Below, one piece after another: positions 6,624 through 15,486 of a stretch of DNA of 34,973 nt. How positions within the stretch are numbered: position 1 is the stretch's first letter; every line of letters begins with the position of its first letter. The notes below the pieces were generated by a model. That model ran no database searches. It had not been told where the DNA came from and saw only the letters and a list, made by a program, of their open reading frames with translations. The translations under genes were made by a program, and so were the position numbers. This DNA comes from an uncultured Acidobacteriaceae bacterium. Lineage in GTDB: Bacteria > Acidobacteriota > Terriglobia > Terriglobales > Acidobacteriaceae. Location of the stretch: the NCBI GenBank assembly GCA_903828675.1, contig CAIKND010000215.1:1-34973 (forward strand), read 5' to 3'.

Positions 6624-7430
6624 CTATCCCCGGTCGGCGAGCCTCGCATCCGGCAATCCCAGCCGCCGCTTGATCTCCAGAATCTCCTCAATCTTGTTGT
6701 CCGGAATGTAAGAGAGAGGCCTGCCCAGTTGCTGCGCCAGCAGGTAGGTCTTGCAATAGGTCTCGTAGGTCTCCACCAGCCATTCGGCGTGGCTCACCGT
6801 GTCGGCCCAGCAGACGATGCCGTGATTCGACAGCAGAATTGTGTTGTGGTCGCGCACAAACGGCCTCACTGTTTCGGCAAAGGCGCGCGTGCCCGGAGTC
6901 TCATACGGGGCCACCGCTACCGGCCCAATCGAGGCCTCGACCTCGGAGATGAGGCCGCCCGGCGGTGTGGTGCCGGTCATGGCAAAGGCGCTCGCGGCGG
7001 GCGGATGGCAATGAACAACGGCCTGCGCCTGCGGGTTCCCCCTGTAAATCTCCATGTGCAGCAGAATCTCGCTGGTGCGCGGCCGGTCGCCGGCCAGAAT
7101 GTTGCCCTCCAGGTCGGAAAGGCAGATGTCGGCCGGCTCCATATCGCGCTTGCTCACCATGGTCGGCGTGCACAGCAGGTACTTCTGGCCCAGGCGGACG
7201 CTGATGTTGCCGGCGTTGGCGTCGACATACTGACGCTCCCAGAGCTTGCGGCCTACGGCAATGATCTCGGCACGCATCGCGGTGGCCAGCGGAGAACTCG
7301 CGGCGGCCAGCGGCGATGAATCGTCGAATCGGTACCCCCGCAGAATCTCGAAAGTGGTCTTGGCCACCTCCATCATCTGCTCGGCCACCGGGGCCCAGGT
7401 CTGCACTATCGTCGGTTTTGCGTTCGACAT
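6624..7430 (-). CDS. Class II aldolase/adducin family protein (fuculose-phosphate-aldolase-like)
   Basis: The fold and motifs are those of zinc-dependent class II sugar-phosphate aldolases, which split L-fuculose-1-P or related phosphates to dihydroxyacetone phosphate and an aldehyde. NAGNISVR (phosphate loop), RTSEILLHMEIY, the zinc site VVHCHPPAA and the later SNHGIVC with a third His are visible. At 268 aa it is longer than E. coli FucA (215 aa), with about 60 extra N-terminal residues. The ATG at 7430 has GGAG nine bases upstream; the in-frame GTG at 7445 overlaps that site and is less likely. It follows the MFS sugar porter on the same strand after 135 bp, so uptake and cleavage of a deoxy-sugar is plausible; the exact substrate is unknown. 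Confidence 0.85.
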   Translation of the reverse strand: MSNAKPTIVQTWAPVAEQMMEVAKTTFEILRGYRFDDSSPLAAASSPLATAMRAEIIAVGRKLWERQYVDANAGNISVRLGQKYLLCTPTMVSKRDMEPADICLSDLEGNILAGDRPRTSEILLHMEIYRGNPQAQAVVHCHPPAASAFAMTGTTPPGGLISEVEASIGPVAVAPYETPGTRAFAETVRPFVRDHNTILLSNHGIVCWADTVSHAEWLVETYETYCKTYLLAQQLGRPLSYIPDNKIEEILEIKRRLGLPDARLADRG

Positions 7431-7514
7431 TCGACTCGTCTCCACTGAAAAAATATGCGGGATGAATACGATTCTATCCTGTCCCCGTAGAGGCTCGACA
7501 CTGCTCCGCGCAGG

Positions 7515-7545
7515 GCCCGGCCGCCAATCGTAAGGCTGGCCGGGC
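7515..7545 (-). terminator. GC-rich stem-loop after the sugar porter gene
   Basis: GCCCGGCC (7515-7522) pairs with GGCCGGGC (7538-7545), and GCC/GGC extends the stem inside with one bulged base. It lies 20 nt after the porter stop codon and before the aldolase gene. There is no T-run, so it may stabilise the upstream message or reduce read-through rather than end transcription fully. Confidence 0.4.
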
Positions 7546-7565
7546 TCGCCGTCAGCGGATCGCGA

Positions 7566-8900
7566 TCAGTCCCCCGGCACCAGTCTCCGCTGCAACGCTT
7601 CCAACGTCTGGCCCTTGGTCTCCGGGTAAACGAACAGCACCACGACGAACTGCACCACGGTCATCACGGCGAAGAACGCAAACGGCGTCTCCGTATGGAA
7701 GGAATGGACAACCACCGGAAAAAGGAGCGCGATGGCCGCGTTCATGAACCAGTGGCTGGCAGAGCCCACACCCTGGCCCTTGGAGCGAACCGAGGTCGGA
7801 AAGACCTCGCCGATATACACCCAGATGACCGCGCCCTGCGAGACAGAGAAGAAGGCGATGTAGGTCACCAGCAGCCAGATAAGCAATCCAGGATGCGACT
7901 GCGAATGGAAGAGCAAGGCTACCCCTGCCAGGCAGGTTGAACAGCCCGCCGCACCGATCAACAGAAGGGTTTTGCGGCCCAGCCTGTCAATCAGCGACAT
8001 GCCGATCACGCAAAAGGTAAAATTCGTGGCCCCAATTGCGATGGCCTGCTGGTCGCTCGAAATCTGACTGAATCCGGCGGCGGCAAAGATGTTGTTCAGG
8101 TAATACAGAATGGCGTTAATGCCGGCCAGTTGATTGAATGCGCCGATCGAAATCGCGAGAAATAGCGGGTAGCGGTACTTCCATTTGAATACGGGCTCGT
8201 GAGCTGAGGCATGCTCTTGAACCAGCGCCGAGCGGATGTCGGCGAGTTCAGCTTCGGGGTCCGGCTCACCCATTTGCTTGAGGACGGCCAAAGCCTCGTC
8301 AATCCGGTTGCGCGAAGCGGAGAAGCGAGGGCTGCGTGGAATGCCGAACAGCAAGATCAAAAAAGCTACAGCCGGAACGCCGGCGATGCCCACCTGCCAG
8401 CGCCACTCGGTCGCGCCCAGGTGCATGGTGCGGATCACGTAGTTCGACGTATAGGCCACCATGATGCCGAAGACGACATTGAGCTGGAAGGCGGCCACCA
8501 GCCTGCCGCGCCACTTGGCCGGGGCCAGTTCGGCAATGTACACCGGGCCTAATACCGACGAAGCGCCGATGCCCAATCCGCCGATAAAGCGGAAGACCAT
8601 GAACGAGGACCAGCCCCAGGCCAGGCCGCAACCCAGAGCCGAGACAATATAGAGAATGGCTGTAAGGCGCAGCGTCTCGCGGCCGCCCAGCCTTTGCCCA
8701 ATCGTGCCCGCGCCCAGGGCTCCAATCACCGTGCCCACCAGGCCGATGGCTACCGTCAATCCCTTGTCCCAGGCGCTTAAGCCGTAGAGGCGCACCAGGG
8801 CATCGATTGCGCCCGCGATGACTACCGTGTCAAATCCAAACAGCAGGCCGCCCAGAGCGCCGGTCAGTGTTGCCTTGGTCAGGTTGAGGTTAGGTCGCAT
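7566..8900 (-). CDS. MFS sugar porter (sugar:H+ symporter family)
   Basis: An inner-membrane transporter of the sugar-porter branch of the major facilitator superfamily, 444 aa with about 12 hydrophobic helices. Visible signatures are GGLLFGFDTVVIAGA in helix 1, RFIGGLGIG and PVYIAELAPAKWRGRLV after helix 4, the central cytosolic loop (about 195-240), QLAGINAILYY in helix 7, DRLGRKTLL between helices 8 and 9, and PETKGQTLE after helix 12. The first GRR-type loop is altered (GGRETLRL). The ATG at 8900 has GGGAG at good spacing. It precedes the aldolase gene, suggesting that the two handle the same sugar; the substrate cannot be read from sequence. Confidence 0.93.
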   Translation of the reverse strand: MRPNLNLTKATLTGALGGLLFGFDTVVIAGAIDALVRLYGLSAWDKGLTVAIGLVGTVIGALGAGTIGQRLGGRETLRLTAILYIVSALGCGLAWGWSSFMVFRFIGGLGIGASSVLGPVYIAELAPAKWRGRLVAAFQLNVVFGIMVAYTSNYVIRTMHLGATEWRWQVGIAGVPAVAFLILLFGIPRSPRFSASRNRIDEALAVLKQMGEPDPEAELADIRSALVQEHASAHEPVFKWKYRYPLFLAISIGAFNQLAGINAILYYLNNIFAAAGFSQISSDQQAIAIGATNFTFCVIGMSLIDRLGRKTLLLIGAAGCSTCLAGVALLFHSQSHPGLLIWLLVTYIAFFSVSQGAVIWVYIGEVFPTSVRSKGQGVGSASHWFMNAAIALLFPVVVHSFHTETPFAFFAVMTVVQFVVVLFVYPETKGQTLEALQRRLVPGD

Positions 8901-9062
8901 GATCTCCCGTCTCGCAAGTCCGAAACCATCCTACAGACTGCCCCGCCAAGCCACAAAATCGGGTATACCCATGCAATCTGAACAAAACTTCGCCGCGAGT
9001 GACCAAAGTCGCTGTGGTCGCTTCCAGAGCGGCCTACGCTGGGTTCATCAGGAGGTTCCATC

Positions 9063-9791
9063 ATGATCAATTCCGCTTCCACACTTCGCTCCATCGCTCT
9101 CGAACAGCCCGCCACCATCCGCGTGTTTGAGCACTTCCATCTGGACTACTGCTGCGGCGGCAACCGGCCGTTGTCCGAGGCCTGTAGCGAAATGGGCATC
9201 GCTGTCGAGCCTTTACTGGCAGCGCTCGCCGAGGCCACCAGGGAACGAGAACCAGCGGTAAAGGACTTTACCCAGGCCACCCTGACCGAGCTCATCCGGC
9301 ACATCGTCGCCACGCACCACGCGTATGTGCAGAGCGAGCTGCCCCGGCTGCTTCCCCTGGCAGCGAAGGCGGCGGGCAAGCATGGCCCCACCCACCCTGA
9401 GATCGATCTGATCAACCGCAACCTGATCCAGTTGGCCGATGAGTTGACCTTCCATCTCAACAAGGAAGAGCGGATTCTGTTCCCCTATATAGAGGCGATG
9501 GAGCAGAGCCGCCAGAACAATGGACCCACTCCCCATGCGTGCTTTGCCAGAGTGCAAAGCCCGGTGCAAGGCATGATGAACGAGCACGAGGCGGCCGGAG
9601 CTTTGCTGAGCCAGATGCGCACAGCCACCAGCAACTTTGCCCCACCGGAAGGCGCCTGCCCCACGCTGGCTGGGCTTTACGACGGGCTGGACGCCTTCGA
9701 GCGCGACTTGCACCGCCATGTTCACCTGGAAAACAACCTGCTCTTCCCCCGCGCCATCGCGATGGAGAAGGAAGTTCTGGTAGCGCAGTAG
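9063..9791 (+). CDS. ric: Iron-sulfur cluster repair di-iron protein (RIC/ScdA/YtfE)
   Basis: Repairs Fe-S clusters damaged by nitric oxide or peroxide using a di-iron centre in a hemerythrin-like four-helix bundle. The ScdA N-terminal domain (1-60) contains the expected DYCCGG cysteine pair at 30-31. The bundle supplies the ligands: H85/H86, H131 with E135 (FHLNKEERILFPYIE), H175 (NEHEAAG), and H219 with E223 (RHVHLENNLLFPRA). Length (242 aa) is slightly above the E. coli protein (220 aa). AGGAGG stands right before the ATG. It is divergent from the sugar porter with 162 bp between, where I see no clear NsrR- or FNR-type site. Confidence 0.95.
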   Translation: MINSASTLRSIALEQPATIRVFEHFHLDYCCGGNRPLSEACSEMGIAVEPLLAALAEATREREPAVKDFTQATLTELIRHIVATHHAYVQSELPRLLPLAAKAAGKHGPTHPEIDLINRNLIQLADELTFHLNKEERILFPYIEAMEQSRQNNGPTPHACFARVQSPVQGMMNEHEAAGALLSQMRTATSNFAPPEGACPTLAGLYDGLDAFERDLHRHVHLENNLLFPRAIAMEKEVLVAQ

Positions 9792-9834
9792 AACCAACGG
9801 CGGTTTAGGCGAAGAGGGCTGCGGAAATACTCAT

Positions 9835-9876
9835 GCGGGCGGTAGGCCGGGGATTTATCCCCGGCCTACCGCCCGC
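9835..9876. repeat. Perfect 20-bp-arm palindrome, REP-like element
   Basis: 9835-9854 and 9857-9876 are exact reverse complements with only TT between (centre GGATTTATCC). It lies 44 nt after the ric stop codon and could end or stabilise that transcript, but no T-run follows on the plus strand. The unit GGCCGGGGATTTATCCCCGG reads like the palindromic intergenic repeats scattered in many Acidobacteriota genomes. Confidence 0.8.
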
Positions 9877-10000
9877 AAAATGAACGCGGACTTCAGCCCT
9901 GGACGTATCCTCCACGCAGATTCCAACCAACCGCCTCCTCACCCCGCAGCCGGCAAATCCCCTTCAATACTTTCCAGAAGAAAATGACCTCGCAAGAGTT

Positions 10001-10006
10001 TATAAT
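10001..10006 (+). promoter_or_regulatory. Consensus -10 box (TATAAT) before the secreted protein gene
   Basis: An exact TATAAT lies 111 nt before the ATG at 10117. The -35 position (about 9978-9983, AAGAAA) does not resemble TTGACA, so the promoter would need an activator or the match may be chance. Confidence 0.35.
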
Positions 10007-10116
10007 CTGCTGCTCCGAGGGTTTCCGGCCGGCCTTTTCTCAGAAACTCCGGGCGGGGACAGGCAAGCCGCGGCGGCCCAAGAGCCAGCTTCTCTTCCCC
10101 GGCAAGGAGATCGAAG

Positions 10117-10686
10117 ATGACCCACCGCAATCATGCAGGCCGTTTGACCGTTTGCCTGGCCCTGTTGTCCTTTGCCTTCCTCCCTGCGTTTGCCCAGACG
10201 CCTCCGCAGCCAACGCCAGCCGCACCGGCACTCCAATGGATGACCTACAGCTATCCCGCCGACGGATTCCAGGCATCGTTCCCTTCCGAGCCCGAGATGC
10301 AGAAGCGGGATATACCAACCGATGCGGGCTCGTTTAAGCTGCGCTCCTACGTTACGCAGGTTGCGCCTGTGGCGTTATTCATCGGTGTATGCGATTACGG
10401 TGCGCAAGCCGAAGGCAAAGACCCTGACGAACTGCTTCAAGGCGCCAAGACCGGAGCGCTCAAGAACTCCGTCTCGCACCTGGTAAGCGAGAGGAAGATC
10501 ACGTTGGGGATCTATCACGGCGTGGCGTTCGAGTCGGAAAGCGATTCAGCGCACTTTTCCGCGCGTGTCTATATTGTGGGCACCACGCTCTACCAGACGC
10601 TGGTGGTTGCGCCAATCGACAGGCCGTTTCCTGATACGGTCCGTTTTCTTGACTCGTTCCAGTTGATTGCGCGCACCAGTAAGTAG
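10117..10686 (+). CDS. Secreted protein of unknown function
   Basis: A 189-residue protein with a clear Sec signal peptide: basic start (MTHRNHAGRL), hydrophobic core (TVCLALLSFAFLPAF) and likely cleavage after AFA about residue 26. A Pro/Ala linker follows, then a compact alpha/beta domain with aromatic beta-strands (WMTYSYPADGFQASFPSEP, FSARVYIVGTTLYQTLVVAP). The segment F-P-S-E-P followed by a repeated strand pattern is common in uncharacterised acidobacterial periplasmic proteins. AAGGAG with seven bases to the ATG supports the start. No operon partner is evident and I do not assign a function. Confidence 0.8.
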   Translation: MTHRNHAGRLTVCLALLSFAFLPAFAQTPPQPTPAAPALQWMTYSYPADGFQASFPSEPEMQKRDIPTDAGSFKLRSYVTQVAPVALFIGVCDYGAQAEGKDPDELLQGAKTGALKNSVSHLVSERKITLGIYHGVAFESESDSAHFSARVYIVGTTLYQTLVVAPIDRPFPDTVRFLDSFQLIARTSK

Positions 10687-10847
10687 GCACGCAGGCAGCG
10701 GCAAGACTCATCCGGGTGGTGATCGGGCCTTTTCCCTCAACCCGTTTTGGGACTCCAGAGAGACGCCGATCCGCTTAAACTCCCGTGCAATTACTGCCAG
10801 GCATGAGGCACCGCCACACGGTCCCTCATCGTCATTTCCCGCAAAAC

Positions 10848-10905
10848 AGCTCCGTGCCCCATCCTCTTCGTCTTTTCTACGGAAAGGGTGGGAAAGCATG
10901 AACTC
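10848..10905 (+). repeat. Dispersed intergenic repeat A, copy 1
   Basis: The stretch begins AGCTCCGTGCCCC and ends GGGTGGGAAAGCAT. A copy in the opposite orientation with the same two end blocks and a diverged middle lies at 28940-28997. Both are in long gene-free gaps. It fits a non-coding, possibly mobile intergenic element. Confidence 0.6.
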
Positions 10906-11010
10906 CTTCTCCACGAAACCAACCACCGCGCTCTCACTGTCATGCTGGCGTCAATACATCTCATTTTCAAATTGCTGAATTTCAATTACTTATATGCAAA
11001 ATTGACTGCC

Positions 11011-11160
11011 GATAATTACGCCACATAAGCGCACAATCTCTAAATGGGATACCTCTACTCAAATAACCGTCTACCCACCAAAGGATTTTCCCGGGGCCGT
11101 ACCCCTCCGTGTGCCCTACCCCCCACCCCCTCCCTCCCTACCCACCCCCCCTCCCTCCTC
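11011..11160 (+). repeat. Dispersed intergenic repeat B, copy 1, with a C-rich tract
   Basis: The AT-rich block GATAATTACG...GCGCACAAT (11011-11037) is followed about 75 bp later by a nearly pure C-rich tract (11114-11160). The same two parts with the same spacing recur inverted at 26185-26337. The complementary strand has more than four runs of three or more G, so a G-quadruplex is possible on the minus strand. Apart from the two repeats, the gap 10687-11165 shows nothing coding. Confidence 0.6.
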
Positions 11161-11171
11161 AAAACTGGGTA

Positions 11172-11249
11172 GGTTCGCTGCGGCGCATCGGCGTGGACTG
11201 GGGGACTCATCTGAAAGCGTAGTGAGCCAACAGCCAGGTCCAGCGAACC
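11172..11249 (+). ncRNA. Candidate structured RNA: 78-nt three-tier hairpin upstream of ffh
   Basis: GGTTCGCTG (11172-11180) pairs perfectly with CAGCGAACC (11241-11249). Inside it, GACTGG pairs with CCA-G-GTC (11196-11201 with 11234-11240, one bulge), and GG-A-CTCAT pairs with GTGAGCC (11203-11210 with 11222-11228, one bulge and one wobble) around an 11-nt loop. It ends 54 nt before ffh. It lacks the GGAA tetraloop and symmetric loop of SRP RNA, so I do not call it ffs despite the suggestive location. Strand and function are unknown. Confidence 0.35.
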
Positions 11250-11303
11250 CGTCCGTCTACTTAACCCTGTCTTTCCCGCACCCGCGATACACTTGAATTG
11301 ACC

Positions 11304-12698
<1,395 letters not shown>

Positions 12699-12707
12699 GG
12701 AACGGCC

Positions 12708-13247
12708 ATGGCGCTGACGATTGAGCAGATCAAGACCACTCGCGATGACGAGGCACTCTTCGACCTCCTTTCCGAGGAGTTGAAGCGATTGCTCCCGCCT
12801 GAGAAACAGGAAGATCGTGATTGGTATTATGGGGTACTTGATACTCTGCCCCGAGGCCTGCGCGCGATGAACGGGATGTATTTCTTCGACGTCAGTATGG
12901 CTATAGACAGCTTGGCTTGGCATTTCGGGAATCAAAATGACGAGCGAGATCTTCGCGAGACTCTCAATGGTCTACGCGAATTAGAGCTGCCAGAAATTGC
13001 GGAAATGTTTGAGCAAATGTGGGAGTTCATGAAGCCTCACATGATCGCGCTTCAATCCGGCGATCTTGGTGGCAAGGATTTCACCGATTGGCTTGAAGAT
13101 GTTGGCGCTGAGGCGTTCGCAGACAAGAAAGACGACTATATTTGGGCGTATTGCGAGAAGTTGGGGAAGTTTGGTCTGCTGTCAACTTGGCCAATCTATG
13201 CGCGCAAATACCCCGAGCGCTGCGTTTTCGCAGAGGCGAAGAAATGA
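12708..13247 (+). CDS. DMP19/DUF4375-like protein, function unknown
   Basis: An acidic, mostly helical 179-residue cytosolic protein. The stretch about 45-120 (LRAMNGMYFFDVSMAIDSLAW, then LNGLRELELPEIAEMFEQMW) recalls the DUF4375 domain of the DNA-mimic protein DMP19, but the usual N-G-G-F-x-Q-F core is not preserved, so the link is weak. The C-terminal half carries WLEDVGAEAFADKKDDYIW. The ATG lies 9 bp after the ffh stop with TAAGGAACGGCC as a possible ribosome-binding site. The stop overlaps the next gene by 4 nt (ATGA), so the two are probably translated together. Its base composition is lower in GC than ffh, so it may be an insertion into the ffh transcript. Confidence 0.65.
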   Translation: MALTIEQIKTTRDDEALFDLLSEELKRLLPPEKQEDRDWYYGVLDTLPRGLRAMNGMYFFDVSMAIDSLAWHFGNQNDERDLRETLNGLRELELPEIAEMFEQMWEFMKPHMIALQSGDLGGKDFTDWLEDVGAEAFADKKDDYIWAYCEKLGKFGLLSTWPIYARKYPERCVFAEAKK

Positions 13248-13900
13248 CCGCACTCCAAGACCAACTCGACGAGATCACCGCCAACACCCGCCACCTCGTG
13301 CAGGCTGAGCGTCTGGCCGTCGGTGAACGCGCAGTCTCTGACCTCTTCGCCTCCGGCATTGAAGACCGCATTCTCCCCGTGGGCGACCTCGCGCCAGACT
13401 TCGTCCTCAACGACGCCACAGGCCGCCCCGTTCGCAGCCAGGACATGCTGGCTCTCGGCCCGCTGGTCCTCAAGTTCTTTCGCGGCCGGTGGTGCTCCTA
13501 CTGCGTCACCGAGCTTGAAGCCTGGCGCGACCTCTACGGCACCCTTCGCGAACGCAACGCCCTGATGGTCGCCATCGGCCCGCAGACAGAGCGCCAAAGC
13601 GACTTCATGTCTGGCCAGCACGGTCTCCCGTTCCCTGTCCTCTCTGACCGCGCCAACCTGCTCGCCGAAAAATTCGGCCTCGTCTACACTGTCCCCGAGT
13701 ACATGCGCACCTACTACCAATCCATCCTCGTCAACATTCCCTTCATCAACGGCGAACCAAGCTGGACGCTTCCCATCCCCGCCACCTATGTCATCGCAAA
13801 AGACCGCCTCGTCCTCTTCGCCGAGGCGCACGCCGACTTCCGCGTCCGCCCCGAGCCGGAAGAAGCCCTCGCCGCCGCCTTCGTCCACCACGGTCACTAG
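13244..13900 (+). CDS. Peroxiredoxin-like protein (AhpC/TSA, thioredoxin fold)
   Basis: A thioredoxin-fold protein of 218 aa. An N-terminal helix (1-45) precedes the strand DLAPDFVLNDATGRPV and the active-site segment VLKFFRGRWCSYCVTELEAW, which carries a C-x-x-C where classical 2-Cys peroxiredoxins have P-x-x-x-T-x-x-C. The rest (MVAIGPQTERQSDF, FPVLSDRANLLAEKFGLVY, PATYVIAKD) follows the AhpC/TSA layout. It probably reduces peroxides or acts as a thiol oxidoreductase in the cytoplasm; no signal peptide is seen. The ATG at 13244 overlaps the stop of the preceding gene, so it is preferred over the upstream start at 13142, which lies wholly inside that gene. Confidence 0.88.
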   Translation: MTALQDQLDEITANTRHLVQAERLAVGERAVSDLFASGIEDRILPVGDLAPDFVLNDATGRPVRSQDMLALGPLVLKFFRGRWCSYCVTELEAWRDLYGTLRERNALMVAIGPQTERQSDFMSGQHGLPFPVLSDRANLLAEKFGLVYTVPEYMRTYYQSILVNIPFINGEPSWTLPIPATYVIAKDRLVLFAEAHADFRVRPEPEEALAAAFVHHGH

Positions 13901-14026
13901 AAAATGAGCCGTTCATCCCTCGCGCCGAAGCTCTCATCCTGATCGATGCGCAGCGAGTCGAAAGATCTGCTCTCCTCCTTGTGCTTTCGCGCGCGTTCTA
14001 TCGAATGAAGGACAATTACGAACTCC

Positions 14027-14326
14027 CTATATGCACTCATGAAGCAAAGCTTCAGCTTTGGCCACAGTAACTCCATTGAGCAAAAACACCTTGCTCCTCG
14101 AAAGCTCCCCGCTCATGAGCACCACACGGCTTTTCGGCAATCCAAACATCTCGGCCAGAAACTTCACCAGCGCCGAATTGGCCCGCCCCTCAATGGGCGG
14201 AGCCTGCACCGCAATCTTCAACTGCGCCTCTGCTCCCTCGCCATAGACGCCCGTGATCGCCGTTTTCTTCGCTCCCGGTTGTGCGCGAACCGCCAGTGTA
14301 ACTCCGTCTGCATGAGCGCGCAGCAT
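14027..14326 (-). CDS. yggU: DUF167/YggU family protein
   Basis: A 99-residue small conserved protein. Its features are VRAQPGAKKTAITGV near the start, LKIAVQAPPIEGRANSALV in the middle (the family signature P-P-x-E-G-x-A-N) and a short C-terminal helix. The biochemical role of the family is unknown. The ATG at 14326 shares one base with the TGA stop of yggS (TGATG), so translation is coupled. A longer frame up to 14509 lies antisense-like inside yggS and is rejected. The yggS-yggU pairing is widespread in bacteria. Confidence 0.9.
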   Translation of the reverse strand: MLRAHADGVTLAVRAQPGAKKTAITGVYGEGAEAQLKIAVQAPPIEGRANSALVKFLAEMFGLPKSRVVLMSGELSRSKVFLLNGVTVAKAEALLHECI

Positions 14327-15060
14327 CAGCCCTGCCCCGCAATTGGCGGCCGCGAGCCAAACAGTGCCGTGCCCACGCGAATCCGGGTCGCGCCCTCTTT
14401 GATAGCCAGCGCAAAATCCCCGCTCATCCCCATCGACAGCACGCCGAGGCTCAATTTCGGATGCGCCGACGACCACCGTTCCTGCCAGCCGCGCAAGCTG
14501 CGGAAGCAAGCCCTAGTCTCGTCCTCAGCCACATCGAACGGCGCAATGGTCATCAATCCCTGCGTCTCTAAATTCGTTAAATCTTGCAGCCGCTCCAGCA
14601 ACGCGTCCGCCTCTGATGAATGCGGATCAAGACCCGCCTTCGTCTCCTCCGCGCTCAGCTTCACTTCGATCAGCACCGGCAGTCGCTTGCCGAGCTTGCC
14701 CGCAGCTTCATTAAGCCGCTCGGCGAGCCGCACCGAATCCACAGAATCCACCGCATCAAACAACTCTGCCGCTCGCGTCGCCTTGTTCGATTGCAAATGT
14801 CCAATCAGATGCGCACGAACTTGTTCGTCTCCGCACGCAGACCGAAAGGCTGCTGCATCCAATGCCTTGCCGCCGAACTCCTGCACCCGGTTCTCGCCAA
14901 ACAGCCTCAAACCCAGCCCTGCAGCCTCAATCATCGTGACCAGCGGATAGGTCTTCGACACGGCCATCAGTTCCACCTCGCCACGCCCGCGCCCCGCTGC
15001 GCGGCAAGCGGCCGCGATCTCCTCTTCCAGCCGTTCCAGATTTTCGGCAAGCGCCGTCAT
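14326..15060 (-). CDS. yggS: Pyridoxal-phosphate homeostasis protein (YggS/PROSC)
   Basis: A PLP-binding, non-enzymatic TIM-barrel protein that buffers free PLP and affects amino-acid metabolism. The PLP lysine lies in MAVSKTYP (about 32-39), FGENRVQEF follows, then HLIGHLQSNK, the IEVKLSAEETKAGL strand, LMTIAP, LSMGMSGDFALAIKEGAT and the end RVGTALFG, all family-typical. Length is 244 aa. I chose the ATG at 15060 because homology begins at the following residues; about 130 codons further upstream are open only because the DUF486 gene lies on the other strand. GGGGA before the ATG may serve as ribosome-binding site. Confidence 0.95.
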   Translation of the reverse strand: MTALAENLERLEEEIAAACRAAGRGRGEVELMAVSKTYPLVTMIEAAGLGLRLFGENRVQEFGGKALDAAAFRSACGDEQVRAHLIGHLQSNKATRAAELFDAVDSVDSVRLAERLNEAAGKLGKRLPVLIEVKLSAEETKAGLDPHSSEADALLERLQDLTNLETQGLMTIAPFDVAEDETRACFRSLRGWQERWSSAHPKLSLGVLSMGMSGDFALAIKEGATRIRVGTALFGSRPPIAGQG

Positions 15061-15126
15061 CGTGTCCCCGTTCTCATCCGGCCAGTCCCTGCAACCCGGC
15101 CCATCCCATGCGCGTCCAACTTGGTA

Positions 15127-15456
15127 ATGTGGACAATCGTTCTTCTCATCTTCTCCAACATCTTCATGACCTTCGCGTGGTATGGCCATCTGCGCTTCCG
15201 GCAGGAGGCGCTCTGGAAGGTCATCCTCGTGAGTTGGAGTATTGCCTTTTTCGAGTACTGCTTCCAGGTCCCGGCCAACCGCTTCGGAGCCGACCGGTTT
15301 AACCCTGTGCAACTGAAAATCATTCAGGAAGTCATCACCCTGGTTGTTTTCGGCGTTTTCGTTACTTTCTACTTTGGCCAGCACCTGCGCTGGAACCACG
15401 CTGCCGCGGCCCTCTGCCTGGTCGGCGCGGTCTTCTTCGTCTTTCACTCCTGGTAA
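15127..15456 (+). CDS. DUF486 / DMT-family small membrane protein
   Basis: A 109-residue inner-membrane protein with four hydrophobic helices. Family landmarks are MWTIVLLIFSNIFMTFAWYG at the start, SWSIAFFEYCFQVPANR, QLKIIQEVITLVVF and RWNHAAAALCLVGAVFF at the end. DUF486 proteins resemble half-size drug/metabolite transporters; the substrate is unknown. The start is fixed by the family pattern at the ATG 15127, although the ribosome-binding site is poor. It is divergent from yggS (66 bp) and ends 30 bp before the trxB stop on the other strand. Confidence 0.92.
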   Translation: MWTIVLLIFSNIFMTFAWYGHLRFRQEALWKVILVSWSIAFFEYCFQVPANRFGADRFNPVQLKIIQEVITLVVFGVFVTFYFGQHLRWNHAAAALCLVGAVFFVFHSW

Positions 15457-15486
15457 CGAATCCGCAGATTGAGGAGCCGCGCCAAC

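Noticed and set aside
6450..7319. Open frame of 289 codons on the plus strand across the aldolase gene
   Set aside because: Most of it is antisense to the aldolase, and the composition is not protein-like.
11172..11249. Hairpin upstream of ffh as the SRP RNA gene (ffs)
   Set aside because: The GGAA tetraloop and the conserved symmetric loop of the SRP core are missing on both strands.
13142..13243. Upstream start for the peroxiredoxin-like gene
   Set aside because: This extension lies wholly inside the preceding gene in another frame; the ATGA overlap start at 13244 fits homology and coupling.
14620..15126. N-terminal extension of the DUF486 reading frame
   Set aside because: It runs antisense through yggS; the DUF486 family begins at the MWTIVLL start, so only 15127-15456 is kept.
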